Source: Pseudolysinimonas yzui
GTDB lineage: Bacteria; Actinomycetota; Actinomycetes; Actinomycetales; Microbacteriaceae
Direction: 5' to 3'
Assembly (NCBI RefSeq): GCF_014653215.1
Contig: NZ_BNAI01000001.1
Span: 579,237-643,236 of the forward strand
DNA length: 64,000 nucleotides
Every line of letters begins with the position of its first letter. Within the stretch, counting starts at the first letter, position 1. This document shows positions 1 to 8,435 of this stretch, one piece after another. Under the pieces are notes generated by a model that did no database searches, had not been told where the DNA came from, and worked only from the letters and a program-made list of their open reading frames with translations. Both the position numbers and the translations under genes were made by a program.

Positions 1-1
1 A

Positions 2-571
2 CTCAGTGCGCGCCACGCCGAGATCGTCACGCTGCTCGCCTGGCATCGCACCGGTCTGGGCGTCGAACGGCTGAGCGAGCTGCTCTACGGCCGTGAGGAT
101 GCCGTCGTCACCCTGCGCGCGGAGATGGTGCGGCTGCGGCGGGAGCTTCCCGCCGACCTCGCCCCGCTCTCTCGGCCCTACCGGTTGCCGCGCGCCATCG
201 ACCTCGACGCCCGCCGGGTGCTCGACTTCCTCGATCGCGGCGCGCACAAGGTCGCGCTCGGGTCGTACCTCGGCCCCGTCCTGCCCGGATCCGACGCACC
301 CGGCATCGTCGCCATCCGCGAAGAGCTCCGGGCGACTCTGCGCGAAGCGATGGTCGCCGACGCCGCACCCGACGTTCTGCTCGCCTACGCGCGCACCGAC
401 GACGCCGCCTACGACCTCGGGGTGTGGATCGAATGCCTGCGGGTGCTGCCCGCGAAGTCGCCCAAGCGGGCCTCCGTGCTCTCGCGCATCGAACGTCTCG
501 AACGCGAACTCGGACGCGTCGGGCACACCATGCAACCGGATGCAACCTCCGCGCAACCTCCGCGCTCCTAG
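2..571 (+). CDS. C-terminal part of a GAF/winged-helix transcriptional regulator (5' end outside window)
   Basis: The frame is open from base 2 and ends at TAG 569-571, giving about 189 residues without a start. The visible part begins with a winged-helix-like segment ([20 protein letters not shown], then LSELLYG and [15 protein letters not shown]). A helical region follows with [18 protein letters not shown] and an Arg/Glu-rich tail. This looks like the DNA-binding end of the GAF-domain regulators that often sit directly upstream of actinobacterial aldehyde dehydrogenase genes, and the next gene is one. It is therefore the likely local regulator of that pair. The GAF domain itself is not in the window, so the family call rests on the C-terminus and context only. 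Confidence 0.6.
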   Translation, partial: LSARHAEIVTLLAWHRTGLGVERLSELLYGREDAVVTLRAEMVRLRRELPADLAPLSRPYRLPRAIDLDARRVLDFLDRGAHKVALGSYLGPVLPGSDAPGIVAIREELRATLREAMVADAAPDVLLAYARTDDAAYDLGVWIECLRVLPAKSPKRASVLSRIERLERELGRVGHTMQPDATSAQPPRS

Positions 572-630
572 CGTCGACGCACGGGCCTCAGCCGAGGCCG
601 ATCGACAGCGACGTCGCAAGGAGAGAGACG

Positions 631-2154
631 ATGACCGTCTACGCCCCGCCCGGAACCCCGGACTCCAAGATCACCTTCAAACCCCGATACGAGCACTGGA
701 TCGGGGGCACCTGGGTCAAGCCGAAAGGCGGCCAGTACTTCGAAGACATCTCGCCGGTGAACGGCAAGCCGTTCGCCGAGGTCGCGCGCGGCACCGCCGA
801 GGACATCGAGGCCGCGCTCGACGCCGCCGAGAAGGCGGCGCCCGCCTGGGGCAAGACCTCGACGACCGAGCGCGCTGCGATCCTCAACAGGATCGCGGAT
901 GTCATCGACGCGAACCTCGAACTGCTCGCCGTGGCCGAGACCTGGGACAACGGCAAGCCGATCCGCGAGCCGCTGAACGCCGACCTGCCGCTGGCATCCG
1001 ACCACTTCCGGTACTTCGCGAGCCTCGTGCGGGCGCAGGAGGGCACGTTCACCCAGCTCGACGACGACACCGTCGCGTACCACTTCCACGAACCGCTCGG
1101 CGTCGTCGGGCAGATCATCCCGTGGAACTTCCCGCTGCTCATGGCGGTCTGGAAGCTGGCGCCGGCCCTCGCCGCGGGCAACACCGTCGTGCTCAAGCCG
1201 GCCGAGCAGACCCCGGTGTCGATCCTCGTGCTCATCGAGCTGATCGGCGACATCCTGCCGCCCGGCGTCGTCAACGTCGTCAACGGCTTCGGCGTCGAGG
1301 CGGGCAAGCCGCTCGCCTCGAGCAACCGCATCCGCAAGATCGCCTTCACCGGCGAGACGACGACGGGTCGGCTCATCCTGCAGTACGCGGCGGCGAACAT
1401 CATCCCCGCGACCCTCGAACTCGGCGGCAAGAGCCCCAACATCTTCTTCAAGGATGTCGCCGACGCCGACGACGCGTACTACAGCAAGGCGCTCGAAGGG
1501 TTCACGCTGTTCGCGTTCAACAGCGGCGAGGTGTGCACCTGCCCCTCCCGGTCGCTCATCCAGGAAGACATCTACGACCAGTTCTTCCAGGACGCCCTGG
1601 TGCGCACGAAGCGGGCCAAGCAGGGCAACCCGCTCGACACCGAGACGCAGGTCGGGGCGCAGGCGTCGAACGACCAGCTCGAGAAGATCCTCAGCTACAT
1701 CGACATCGGGGTGAAGGAGGGCGCGACGATCGCGGCCGGCGGGGGCCGCGTCGACCTCGGCGGCGACCTCTCGGGCGGCTACTACGTCGAACCGACGATC
1801 TTCGAGGGCCGCAACGACATGCGGCTGTTCCAGGAGGAGATCTTCGGTCCGGTCGTCGCCGTCACCACGTTCAAGGACTACGACGAGGCCATCCGCATCG
1901 CCAACGACACCCTGTACGGGCTCGGCGCCGGCGTGTGGAGTCGCAACGGCAACACCGCCTACCGGGCCGGCCGCGACATCCAGGCGGGGCGGGTGTGGAT
2001 CAACAACTACCACGCCTATCCGGCCGGCGCGGCGTTCGGCGGCTACAAGTCGAGCGGCATCGGCCGCGAGAACAGCTCGCTCGCGCTCGACCACTACCAG
2101 CAGACGAAGAACCTCCTCGTCTCGTACTCCGAGAACCCGCTGGGCTTCTTCTGA
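631..2154 (+). CDS. NAD-dependent aldehyde dehydrogenase (AldB/ExaC-like)
   Basis: A 507-residue protein, normal length for the aldehyde dehydrogenase superfamily, oxidising aldehydes to acids with NAD(P) in the cytosol. The cofactor-binding segment [20 protein letters not shown], the Glu motif LELGGKSPN and the catalytic Cys context [12 protein letters not shown] are all present. The GEVCTCPSR form is typical of AldB/ExaC-type acetaldehyde and short-chain aldehyde dehydrogenases. ATG 631 was chosen because AAGGAGAG lies just upstream (618-625). It sits 59 bases after a probable regulator and 94 bases before a DUF779 gene, a common actinobacterial trio. The exact substrate cannot be read from the sequence. 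Confidence 0.93.
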   Translation: MTVYAPPGTPDSKITFKPRYEHWIGGTWVKPKGGQYFEDISPVNGKPFAEVARGTAEDIEAALDAAEKAAPAWGKTSTTERAAILNRIADVIDANLELLAVAETWDNGKPIREPLNADLPLASDHFRYFASLVRAQEGTFTQLDDDTVAYHFHEPLGVVGQIIPWNFPLLMAVWKLAPALAAGNTVVLKPAEQTPVSILVLIELIGDILPPGVVNVVNGFGVEAGKPLASSNRIRKIAFTGETTTGRLILQYAAANIIPATLELGGKSPNIFFKDVADADDAYYSKALEGFTLFAFNSGEVCTCPSRSLIQEDIYDQFFQDALVRTKRAKQGNPLDTETQVGAQASNDQLEKILSYIDIGVKEGATIAAGGGRVDLGGDLSGGYYVEPTIFEGRNDMRLFQEEIFGPVVAVTTFKDYDEAIRIANDTLYGLGAGVWSRNGNTAYRAGRDIQAGRVWINNYHAYPAGAAFGGYKSSGIGRENSSLALDHYQQTKNLLVSYSENPLGFF

Positions 2155-2186
2155 GAACCTGCGGCGCTCCGGCGTCGCACATCGAC

Positions 2187-2227
2187 GGACGGCCGGCGGG
2201 CGGCGAGCAACATCTCGCCGGCCGTCC
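2187..2227 (+). terminator. Hairpin between aldehyde dehydrogenase and DUF779 genes
   Basis: A perfect 12-bp stem (2187-2198 with 2216-2227, core GACGGCCGGCG/CGCCGGCCGTC) with a 17-base loop lies in the 94-base gap between two same-strand genes. There is no T tract, as is common in high-GC genomes. It may be a partial terminator or an mRNA-processing/stability element that lowers expression of the downstream gene. Confidence 0.5.
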
Positions 2228-2248
2228 CACCCACCGAGGGAGGCATCC

Positions 2249-2659
2249 ATGGTTCTGCACTCGGCCATCACCCGCCCGGGCGAGACCCGCTCACGGGTCG
2301 CGCTCAGCGAGTTCGCCCTCGATCTGCTGCGCTCGCTGTGGCGCACCCACGGGCCGCTCATGTTCCACCAGTCGGGTGGGTGCTGCGACGGCAGCTCGCC
2401 GATGTGCTACCCCGCGGATGAGTTCGTCACCTCCGACGCCGACGTACTGCTGGGGGTCTTCGACATCGCCCTCTCGGGCGAACCGACGCGCGCGGTGTCG
2501 TTCTGGATGTCGGCGCAGCAGTTCGAGTACTGGAGCCACACGCATCTCACGATCGATGTCGTGCCGGGGCGAGGGTCGGGATTCTCGGTCGAAGCGCCGA
2601 CGGGCGTGCGGTTTCTCATCCGCTCCGAGCTGATGGACGCCCGCGAACCGTTCGCGTGA
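2249..2659 (+). CDS. DUF779 family protein
   Basis: A 136-residue protein with the family hallmark MFHQSGGCCDGSSPMCYP (about residues 33-50): a Cys pair and a later Cys that look like a metal or thiol site. Family members are nearly always found beside aldehyde dehydrogenase genes, as here, and their biochemical role is not established. ATG 2249 follows GAGGGAGGC, a strong ribosome binding site. It is probably co-expressed with the upstream dehydrogenase, subject to the hairpin in between. No signal peptide or membrane segment is seen. Confidence 0.85.
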   Translation: MVLHSAITRPGETRSRVALSEFALDLLRSLWRTHGPLMFHQSGGCCDGSSPMCYPADEFVTSDADVLLGVFDIALSGEPTRAVSFWMSAQQFEYWSHTHLTIDVVPGRGSGFSVEAPTGVRFLIRSELMDAREPFA

Positions 2660-2690
2660 CGGTGGTGTCTGCCGCCCCCGGCAGACTGGA

Positions 2691-4328
2691 GTGGTGTACA
2701 TCGCCCTGCGCTCGACCTCGCGCGGGGTGGTGGCGACGGAGCTCTCCGACGACGGCGATCTCGTTCTCGAGACGGTCGTCGCCGAGGCCGACCTTGCGGC
2801 CTGGGTCGCGGCACGGGAACCCGAACGGCCGCGCTGGGTGTGGGGCGACACCTCGCGGTGGTATCCGCAGCTGCTCGCCGCGGGCGTGCGGGTCGACCGC
2901 TGCGTCGACCTCCGGCTGTGCCACACGATCCTGCGCAACTCGGCGGCTGCGGCATCCTCGGCCCTCGCGACCGCCGCCCGTGACTCCTGGGACGCCCCAC
3001 CGCCCGCCCGAGCTGCCACGACATCCGATGCGCTCTTCGACCTCGAGGGCCCGGCCGACGATGCCGACCCGATCGCGGAGTGGCGGCGGCAGCGGGATGC
3101 CGTGGCCGGCGCCGCCGACCACGGTCGGCTCGGGCTGCTGCTCGCCGCCGAGAGCGTCGGGGCACTCGTCGCGGCCGAGATGCGCTTCGCCGGGTTGCCG
3201 TGGAGCGTCGAGGAGCACGACCGGGTGCTCACCGAGATCCTCGGCCCGCGCATCCCCGGGGGCCGGCCGGCCCGGCTCGACGCCCTCGCCGACCGCTTGC
3301 GCGAGCTGCTCGACGCGCCCGCCCTCAACCCCGACTCGCAGCAGGACCTGCTGAAAGCGCTGCAGAACGCCGGATTCCGGGTCGAGTCGACCAGCAAATG
3401 GGAGATCCGCGAGATCGACCACCCCGCGGTCGAGCCGTTGCTGGAGTACAAGTCGTTGTCGCGGCTGCTGAGCGCGAATGGCTGGCACTGGCTCGAGGAG
3501 TGGGTGCGCGACGGGCGCTTCCGCCCGGTGTACGTGCCCGGGGGCGTCGTGACCGGGCGCTGGGCATCGGACGGCGGGGGAGCGCTGCAGCTGCCGAAAC
3601 AGGTGCGCTCGGCCGTCGTGCCCGACCCGGGATGGAGATTCGTCGTCGCCGACGCGTCGCAACTCGAACCGCGGGTGCTCGCCGCGATGTCGGGCGATCG
3701 GGCGATGGCGAAGGCGGGCCAGGCGAGCGACATGTACCAGGGCATGGTCGACACCGGTGCTGTCGAGACCCGCGAACAGGCGAAGTACGGGATGCTCGGC
3801 GCGATCTACGGGGGAACGACCGGCGAGAGCGGGCGGATGCGGCCGCGCATCGAGAAGGCGTTCCCGGCGGCGATGGCGTTCGTCGAAGCCGCCGCGCGGG
3901 CGGGGGAGCACGGCGATGTCGTCTCCACCTGGCTCGGGCGGTCGTCGCCGCCCGGCGAGGGGCTCGGGTACGACGAGACCGCATCCGAGGTGCAGAAACG
4001 CCGCACGCAACAGCGCGCCGCCGCGTGGGGGCGCTTCACCCGCAACTTCGTCGTACAGGGGACGGCGGCCGAGTGGGCGCTGTGCTGGATGGGGTCGCTG
4101 CGGCGGCGGCTGTGGAGTCTCGGTGGCGGGTCGTTGGTCGAGAAGCCGCACCTGGTGTTCTTCCTGCACGACGAGTTGATCGTGCACACGCCGGCTGGGC
4201 TGGCGGAGGAAGTCGCTGCGGCGATGCGCGAATCGGCGGCCGAAGCGGGGCGGCTGCTGTTCGGGGGAGTGCCGGTGGAGTTCGCGGTGTCGGTCGCGAT
4301 CGTCGACCGGTACTCGGATGCCAAATAG
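2691..4328 (+). CDS. PolA-type DNA polymerase (bifunctional 3'-5' exonuclease/DNA polymerase family)
   Basis: A 545-residue family A polymerase, shorter than full PolA (about 880) because no 5' nuclease domain is present. Polymerase motifs appear in order: motif A VVADASQLEPRVLAAMSGD, motif B KYGMLGAIYGGTTGESGRM and motif C FFLHDELIVHTP. The N-terminal ~200 residues sit where a 3'-5' exonuclease domain would be, but I cannot find a clear DxE...D set, so proofreading activity is uncertain. It starts with tandem GTG codons (2691, 2694). It lies 31 bases after DUF779 and ends 1 base before a strong stem-loop. In actinobacteria this is a second polymerase alongside PolA and DnaE, with a probable repair role. 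Confidence 0.85.
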   Translation: MVYIALRSTSRGVVATELSDDGDLVLETVVAEADLAAWVAAREPERPRWVWGDTSRWYPQLLAAGVRVDRCVDLRLCHTILRNSAAAASSALATAARDSWDAPPPARAATTSDALFDLEGPADDADPIAEWRRQRDAVAGAADHGRLGLLLAAESVGALVAAEMRFAGLPWSVEEHDRVLTEILGPRIPGGRPARLDALADRLRELLDAPALNPDSQQDLLKALQNAGFRVESTSKWEIREIDHPAVEPLLEYKSLSRLLSANGWHWLEEWVRDGRFRPVYVPGGVVTGRWASDGGGALQLPKQVRSAVVPDPGWRFVVADASQLEPRVLAAMSGDRAMAKAGQASDMYQGMVDTGAVETREQAKYGMLGAIYGGTTGESGRMRPRIEKAFPAAMAFVEAAARAGEHGDVVSTWLGRSSPPGEGLGYDETASEVQKRRTQQRAAAWGRFTRNFVVQGTAAEWALCWMGSLRRRLWSLGGGSLVEKPHLVFFLHDELIVHTPAGLAEEVAAAMRESAAEAGRLLFGGVPVEFAVSVAIVDRYSDAK

Positions 4329-4329
4329 C

Positions 4330-4367
4330 GGATTGCCGAATCACATGCTTGTGATTCCGGGCAATCC
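4330..4367 (+). terminator. 16-bp stem-loop after polymerase gene, overlapping a candidate promoter
   Basis: GGATTGCC GAATCACA (4330-4345) pairs with TGTGATTC (4350-4357) and, after a 2-base bulge, GGCAATCC (4360-4367), around a TGCT loop. It begins 2 bases after the polymerase stop, so termination is the simplest reading. Its right arm also contains the putative -35 of the next gene. Confidence 0.6.
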
Positions 4368-4378
4368 TCGGGCATAAT
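4349..4378 (+). promoter_or_regulatory. Candidate promoter for the DUF3145 gene
   Basis: TTGTGA (4349-4354) and CATAAT (4373-4378) are separated by 18 bases and resemble -35 and -10 boxes of the primary sigma factor. They lie about 70 bases upstream of the DUF3145 start. The -35 lies inside the stem-loop at 4330-4367. Confidence 0.45.
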
Positions 4379-4448
4379 CGCCCTTGAGTCATATCTCGCC
4401 ATTCAGCAGGTCGATGGGGAAGTCGCATCCTGACGAATGGAGAGAGAA

Positions 4449-4961
4449 GTGGCTGCTGTGCAATCGAAGATCGCACGCGGAGTGGTCTACATCCACTCCG
4501 CGCCCAGCGCGTTGCGCCCCCACGTCGAGTGGGCGGCTGGCCGCGCTCTCGGGCGCGCCGTCAACTTCGACTGGCGTGACCAGCCCGTTCTCAAGGGCGC
4601 GTTCCGCACGGAGTACTTCTGGGAAGGCGATCGTGGCACCGGCGCCGCTCTGGCATCCGCCCTGCGTGGCTGGGAGCACCTGCGCTACGAAGTCACCGAG
4701 GACGCCGGCCTCGGCACCGACGGCGGCCGCTGGATGCACACCCCCGACCTCGGCATCTTCTACGCGCAGACCGACACCGTCGGCAACATGGTCGTTCCCG
4801 AAGACCGGGTGCGTGCGGCCATGGAGTCAGCCGGGTCGGACGCCTTCGAACTGCACCGCGAACTGCGCCTCGCCCTCGGGCAGGCCTGGGACGACGAACT
4901 CGAGTCGTTCCGGCTCGCCTCCGAAGAGTCGCCGGTCATCTGGCTCCACAAGGTGGGCTGA
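4449..4961 (+). CDS. DUF3145 domain protein
   Basis: A protein of about 170 residues matching the actinobacterial DUF3145 family, recognised from RGVVYIHSAPSALRPHVEW, the segment WDDELESFRLASE and the C-terminus VIWLHKVG. The function is unknown and no catalytic motif is evident. GTG 4449 is preferred because GGAG (4439-4442) sits 6 bases before it. The in-frame ATG at 4437 would place the ribosome binding site inside the gene. The stop at 4959-4961 is followed one base later by the ATG of a 56-residue ORF, which suggests coupling. Confidence 0.85.
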   Translation: MAAVQSKIARGVVYIHSAPSALRPHVEWAAGRALGRAVNFDWRDQPVLKGAFRTEYFWEGDRGTGAALASALRGWEHLRYEVTEDAGLGTDGGRWMHTPDLGIFYAQTDTVGNMVVPEDRVRAAMESAGSDAFELHRELRLALGQAWDDELESFRLASEESPVIWLHKVG

Positions 4962-4962
4962 G

Positions 4963-5133
4963 ATGCGCGAGTCGGCCGGCATGCGCACCCCCGTGACCAC
5001 CCACATCCTCCACGAGGAGGTCGCCGAGATCCTGACGGCCGACGTCATCCTCGACACCTCCGCCCTCGCCCCCCTCGGTGCCGAGGGTGAAGGGGAGTGC
5101 GCCGCGCACGACGGCTGCCTCCCCATCCGCTGA
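4963..5133 (+). CDS. Candidate small 56-residue protein, function unknown
   Basis: ATG 4963 begins one base after the DUF3145 stop, with AAGGTGGG about 6 bases upstream as a plausible ribosome binding site. The product is acidic, with an HILHEEVAEILTADVILDTS helix-like core and a tail GECAAHDGCLPIR carrying two Cys six residues apart. I recognise no family. The tight coupling and the strong hairpin that follows (5161-5224) support it being a real last gene of the transcript. Conservation is not testable here. A second start at ATG 4981 would give 50 residues. Confidence 0.45.
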   Translation: MRESAGMRTPVTTHILHEEVAEILTADVILDTSALAPLGAEGEGECAAHDGCLPIR

Positions 5134-5160
5134 GATCCCCACAACTCCAGACCCCCCAAT

Positions 5161-5224
5161 CGGCTGTTTGCCCGAGAACGGGCTCATTCGCCCCCGCGAG
5201 ACCCCGTTCTTGGGCAAACAGTCG
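5161..5224 (+). repeat. Long near-perfect inverted repeat (hairpin) between two genes
   Basis: The arm at 5164-5182 (CTGTTTGCCCGAGAACGGG) pairs with 5203-5221 (CCCGTTCTTGGGCAAACAG) over 19 bp with a single G-T pair. Outer extensions at 5161-5163 pair with 5222-5224. The loop is about 15-20 bases and there is no T run. It could be the terminator of the DUF3145 transcript or a copy of an interspersed palindromic element; no second copy was noticed in this window. Confidence 0.75.
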
Positions 5225-5268
5225 TCCAACTTCCGCCAGGATGGACCCACTCGAGTCAGGGAGAGTCC

Positions 5269-5745
5269 GTGCGCTGGAAGCCGTTTCGCATCACCGAGGT
5301 CTGGGCGAAGGTCGCCTACGTGCTCGTCGCCTGGATACTGGTCCCGGCCTTGGTGCGGTGGTCGCTCGAACAGATGCGCCTTCCCGACGTCGCGGTTCTG
5401 ACCGTCGATCTGGTGCTCGGTTTCGTCGTCGTCGGGGTGGGCTGCCGCGCGTTCCGGGCGCGCGGTGAAGCCGTTGAGCCCCCGCGCGTCTGGTGGCGTG
5501 CGACAGGCAGACCCGCCATGGGGTTTGTGCTCTTCGCGTTCTTCGCGCTCGCCTTGGTGGGTTTTTTCTTCCCCTATCCCGATCCCGTCGACCCCCTTGC
5601 GTGGTGGTACCTCGCCTCGAGCGCGCCGATCGCGGTGTTCTACCTGCACTCGTCGATCCGGCTCTCGCGGGGGGACGCCCCGGTGCCGCCGCGGTCGCGC
5701 AAGAACGACGACCTTCGGCTGATCGACAGGCGGCAGCGCCTCTGA
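5269..5745 (+). CDS. Small membrane protein, function unknown
   Basis: A 158-residue protein with about four hydrophobic segments: VAYVLVAWILVPALV near residue 15, VLTVDLVLGFVVVGVG near 43, MGFVLFAFFALALVGFFF near 84 and WWYLASSAPIAVFYL near 110. The C-terminus is basic (RSRKNDDLRLIDRRQRL), so both ends are probably cytoplasmic. GTG 5269 follows AGGGAGAG. I recognise no family. It lies downstream of the long inverted repeat and is convergent with fabF, from which a bidirectional hairpin separates it. Confidence 0.65.
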   Translation: MRWKPFRITEVWAKVAYVLVAWILVPALVRWSLEQMRLPDVAVLTVDLVLGFVVVGVGCRAFRARGEAVEPPRVWWRATGRPAMGFVLFAFFALALVGFFFPYPDPVDPLAWWYLASSAPIAVFYLHSSIRLSRGDAPVPPRSRKNDDLRLIDRRQRL

Positions 5746-5754
5746 CCCGGCTCC

Positions 5755-5818
5755 AACTCTGGCCCAGGAACCCCGGTATCCACGGGAGTGCAGACGCCGG
5801 GGCTCCCCGGGAAGAGTT
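5755..5818. terminator. Bidirectional hairpin between convergent genes
   Basis: AACTCT and CCCCGG (5755-5776) are mirrored by CCGGGG and AGAGTT (5797-5818), giving a long imperfect stem around a 20-base loop. It lies in the 81-base gap between the membrane protein gene and fabF, which converge, so it can serve both transcripts. Confidence 0.6.
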
Positions 5819-5826
5819 GCGAGCGG

Positions 5827-7068
5827 TCAGCCCTCGTAGGAGCGGATCGCGACGACGGCGTTGTGGCCGCCGAAGCCGAACGAGTTGGTGATCGCGAGCT
5901 GCGGGCCGTCGCCGAGGGCGTGCGGAGCCGTGGGAACGAACAACGGGATCTCGGGATCCTGGTTGTCGAGGTTGATCGTCGGCGGCGCCGTGCGGCTCTG
6001 CACCGCGAGCACCGTGATGAGCGCCTCGAGGGCTCCTGTGCCGCCGAGGAGGTGCCCGTGAGCGCCCTTCGTGGCCGACACCGGGATCTCGTGCACGCGG
6101 TCGCCGAAGACGGCGAGCAGCGCCTTGTACTCGGCGATGTCGCCGACCGGGGTGCTGGTGGCGTGCGCGTTGATGTGGGTGACGTCATCCACCGTCGCAC
6201 CGGCCTGGGCGAGGGCGGCGAACACCGCACGCGCGGCGCCGCGACCTTCGGGGTCGGGAGCGGTGATGTGGTACGAGTCGCTCGTCACGCCGCCGCCGGC
6301 GATCTCGGCGTAGATCTTCGCGCCGCGCGCCTGGGCGTGCTCGAGAGTCTCGAGCACGAGCGTCGCGGCGCCTTCACCCATCACGAAGCCGTCGCGGTCG
6401 CGGTCGTAGGGACGCGACGCCTTCGTCGGCTCGTCGTTGCGCCGCGAGAGCGCCTGCATCGACGAGAACGAGGCGAGGGTGATGGGGTGCACGCACGACT
6501 CGGTGCCGCCGGCGAGGATGATGTCGGCGTAGCCCTGCTGCAGGTGGTCGTAGGCGTTCGCGATGGCTTCGGTGCTCGAGGCGCACGCCGACACGTCGGT
6601 ACGGGCGAAGGCGCGGGCATCCAGATCCATCGACACGGCAGCGGATGCCGCATTCGGCATGAGCATCGGCACCGTCATGGGCAGAACGCGACGCGACCCC
6701 TTCTCGCGGAGGGTGTCCCAGGCGTCCAGCAGCGTCCAGAGGCCGCCGATGCCGGTGGAGTACTCGACGCCGATGCGGGTCTTGTCGATGTCGGGGGCGC
6801 CGGCATCGGCCCACGCCTCCCGGGCGGAGATGAGGGCGAACTGGCTCGACGGGTCGAGGCGCTTGGTCTCGACGCGTTCGAGCACCTCCGACGGCCGCAC
6901 CTTCGCCTCCATGGCGAAGGTGACCGGCAGGTCGTACATGCTCGCCCACTCGTAATCGAGCGAGTTGGCACCCGACTCTCCGGCGAGGAGGGCGGTCCAG
7001 GTGTCCGGGGCGGTCCCACCGAGAGGGGTGGATGCGCCGATACCGGTGACGACGATTCGCTTGGTCAT
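5827..7068 (-). CDS. fabF: 3-oxoacyl-ACP synthase II (KAS II)
   Basis: A 413-residue condensing enzyme that elongates acyl-ACP with malonyl-ACP in type II fatty acid synthesis. The active-site Cys lies in VSACASSTEAIANAY, the two His in NAHATSTPVGD and GAHGHLLGGTGALEA, and the motif DRDGFVMGEGAA is intact. It is the last gene of fabD-fabH-acpP-fabF on the minus strand, 55 bases after acpP. Length and motifs are normal for FabF. It is probably under FasR control together with the rest of the operon. Confidence 0.96.
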   Translation of the reverse strand: MTKRIVVTGIGASTPLGGTAPDTWTALLAGESGANSLDYEWASMYDLPVTFAMEAKVRPSEVLERVETKRLDPSSQFALISAREAWADAGAPDIDKTRIGVEYSTGIGGLWTLLDAWDTLREKGSRRVLPMTVPMLMPNAASAAVSMDLDARAFARTDVSACASSTEAIANAYDHLQQGYADIILAGGTESCVHPITLASFSSMQALSRRNDEPTKASRPYDRDRDGFVMGEGAATLVLETLEHAQARGAKIYAEIAGGGVTSDSYHITAPDPEGRGAARAVFAALAQAGATVDDVTHINAHATSTPVGDIAEYKALLAVFGDRVHEIPVSATKGAHGHLLGGTGALEALITVLAVQSRTAPPTINLDNQDPEIPLFVPTAPHALGDGPQLAITNSFGFGGHNAVVAIRSYEG

Positions 7069-7123
7069 TCGATTTCCCGTGTTTCGTAAGACAGGGCGGG
7101 GGCCTGAGCCCCCACCCGGATGA

Positions 7124-7372
7124 CTAACCCTGGGCGTTGACGATGAAGGTGACGGCGTCGCCGACGGTGACGAGGTTCTTGACCTCTTCGTCGGGGATCT
7201 TCACGTCGAACTTCTCTTCGGCGTTGACGACGATCGTCATCATCGAGATGGAGTCGATGTCGAGGTCGTCGGTGAACGACTTGTCGAGCTCCACGCTGTC
7301 GGTCGCGATGCCGGTCTCGTCGTTGATGAGCTCGGCGAGGCCCGCGAGGACCTCTTCGGTGGACAGTGCCAT
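7124..7372 (-). CDS. acpP: Acyl carrier protein
   Basis: An 82-residue acidic four-helix carrier protein starting MALSTEEVLAG. The phosphopantetheine Ser lies in DDLDIDSISMM. The usual DSL is DSI here, a mild substitution at the attachment motif that should not prevent modification. It carries the growing acyl chain between FabD, FabH and FabF, whose genes flank it. AAGGAGAAGC lies just upstream of ATG 7372, a very strong ribosome binding site consistent with the high abundance of ACP. Confidence 0.96.
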   Translation of the reverse strand: MALSTEEVLAGLAELINDETGIATDSVELDKSFTDDLDIDSISMMTIVVNAEEKFDVKIPDEEVKNLVTVGDAVTFIVNAQG

Positions 7373-7436
7373 GGTGCTTCTCCTTGGGGTATCAGGTGAG
7401 GTGGATCGGAAGTTCGAATGACCGGAGTCGAGTCTA

Positions 7437-8435
7437 TTAGGGCAGCCGCACGACCTGAGCGCCGTAGACGAGACCCGCACCGAAGCCGATCTGCAGCGCG
7501 AGCCCGCCGCTGAGCTCCGGATGCTCTTCGAGCAGCCGGTGGGTCGCGAGCGGAATGGATGCTGCCGAGGTGTTGCCGGTGGTCTCGATGTCGCGCCCGA
7601 TGACCACCTTCTCGGGGAGCTTCAGCTGCTTCGCGAGTTCGTCGATGATGCGCATGTTCGCCTGGTGGGGGATGAAGGCCGCGAGGTCATCCGGGGTCAC
7701 GCCCGCGGCATCCAGCGCCTGCTTGGCGACCTTCGCCATCTCCCAGACGGCCCAGCGGAAGACGGTCTGACCGTCTTGCCGCATCGTCGGCCACGGCTTC
7801 TCGCCGTCGAGGTACTCCTCGAAGGTGGCGTTCATACCGACGGCATCCCATTTCGAACCGTCGGATCCCCAGACCGTCGGCGAGATGCCGGGCTCGTCGG
7901 CCGGGCCGACGATCGCGGCACCCGCGCCGTCGCCGAGCAGGAACGAGATCGACCGGTCTTCGGGATGCACGTACTGCGAGAGCTTCTCGGCGCCGACGAC
8001 GAGCACGTACTCGGCGGCACCGCTGCGGATGAGGGCGTCGGCCTGCGCGATCGCGTAGGTGTAGCCGGCGCACGCGGCACTGACGTCGTAGGCGGGGGCG
8101 GGAGTCGCGCCGACCTTGTCGGCGAGCAGTGCCGCCATCGACGGGGTCACGGCGACGTTGCTGATCGTGGAGACGATCACGGCACCGATCTGGTCGGCAC
8201 GGATGCCGGCCTTCGCGATGGCTTCCTTCGACGCGGTCTCGGCGAGGTCGATCGCGTTCACGCCTTTGCTCGCGCGCTTGCGGGTGACGATGCCGGTGCG
8301 CTGGCGGATCCACTCGTCGCTCGAGTCGATCGGGCCGACCAGGTCGTCGTTGGGCACCGTCAGGTCGCCGCGGGCGGCGCCGAACGACAGGATGCGGGTG
8401 TACTTCGGGCCTTCGGCCTGCTTCAGGGTCGTCAT
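7437..8435 (-). CDS. fabH: 3-oxoacyl-ACP synthase III (KAS III)
   Basis: A 332-residue initiating condensing enzyme that joins an acyl-CoA primer to malonyl-ACP. The catalytic Cys lies in SAACAGYTYA, His in PHQANMRIID and Asn in TGNTSAASIPL. Its start overlaps the fabD stop by one base (TGATG), so the two are translationally coupled. In actinobacteria with branched fatty acids this enzyme usually prefers branched primers, but specificity cannot be read from the sequence. Confidence 0.96.
   Translation of the reverse strand: MTTLKQAEGPKYTRILSFGAARGDLTVPNDDLVGPIDSSDEWIRQRTGIVTRKRASKGVNAIDLAETASKEAIAKAGIRADQIGAVIVSTISNVAVTPSMAALLADKVGATPAPAYDVSAACAGYTYAIAQADALIRSGAAEYVLVVGAEKLSQYVHPEDRSISFLLGDGAGAAIVGPADEPGISPTVWGSDGSKWDAVGMNATFEEYLDGEKPWPTMRQDGQTVFRWAVWEMAKVAKQALDAAGVTPDDLAAFIPHQANMRIIDELAKQLKLPEKVVIGRDIETTGNTSAASIPLATHRLLEEHPELSGGLALQIGFGAGLVYGAQVVRLP

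Noticed and set aside
4963-5133. The 56-residue peptide as an FxLD-type lanthipeptide precursor
   Set aside because: The leader motif is absent and no lanthipeptide synthetase or transporter is nearby. It is kept only as an unidentified small protein.
5788-7089. A 433-residue plus-strand ORF opposite fabF
   Set aside because: Repetitive charged sequence without motifs, opposite a clear FabF.
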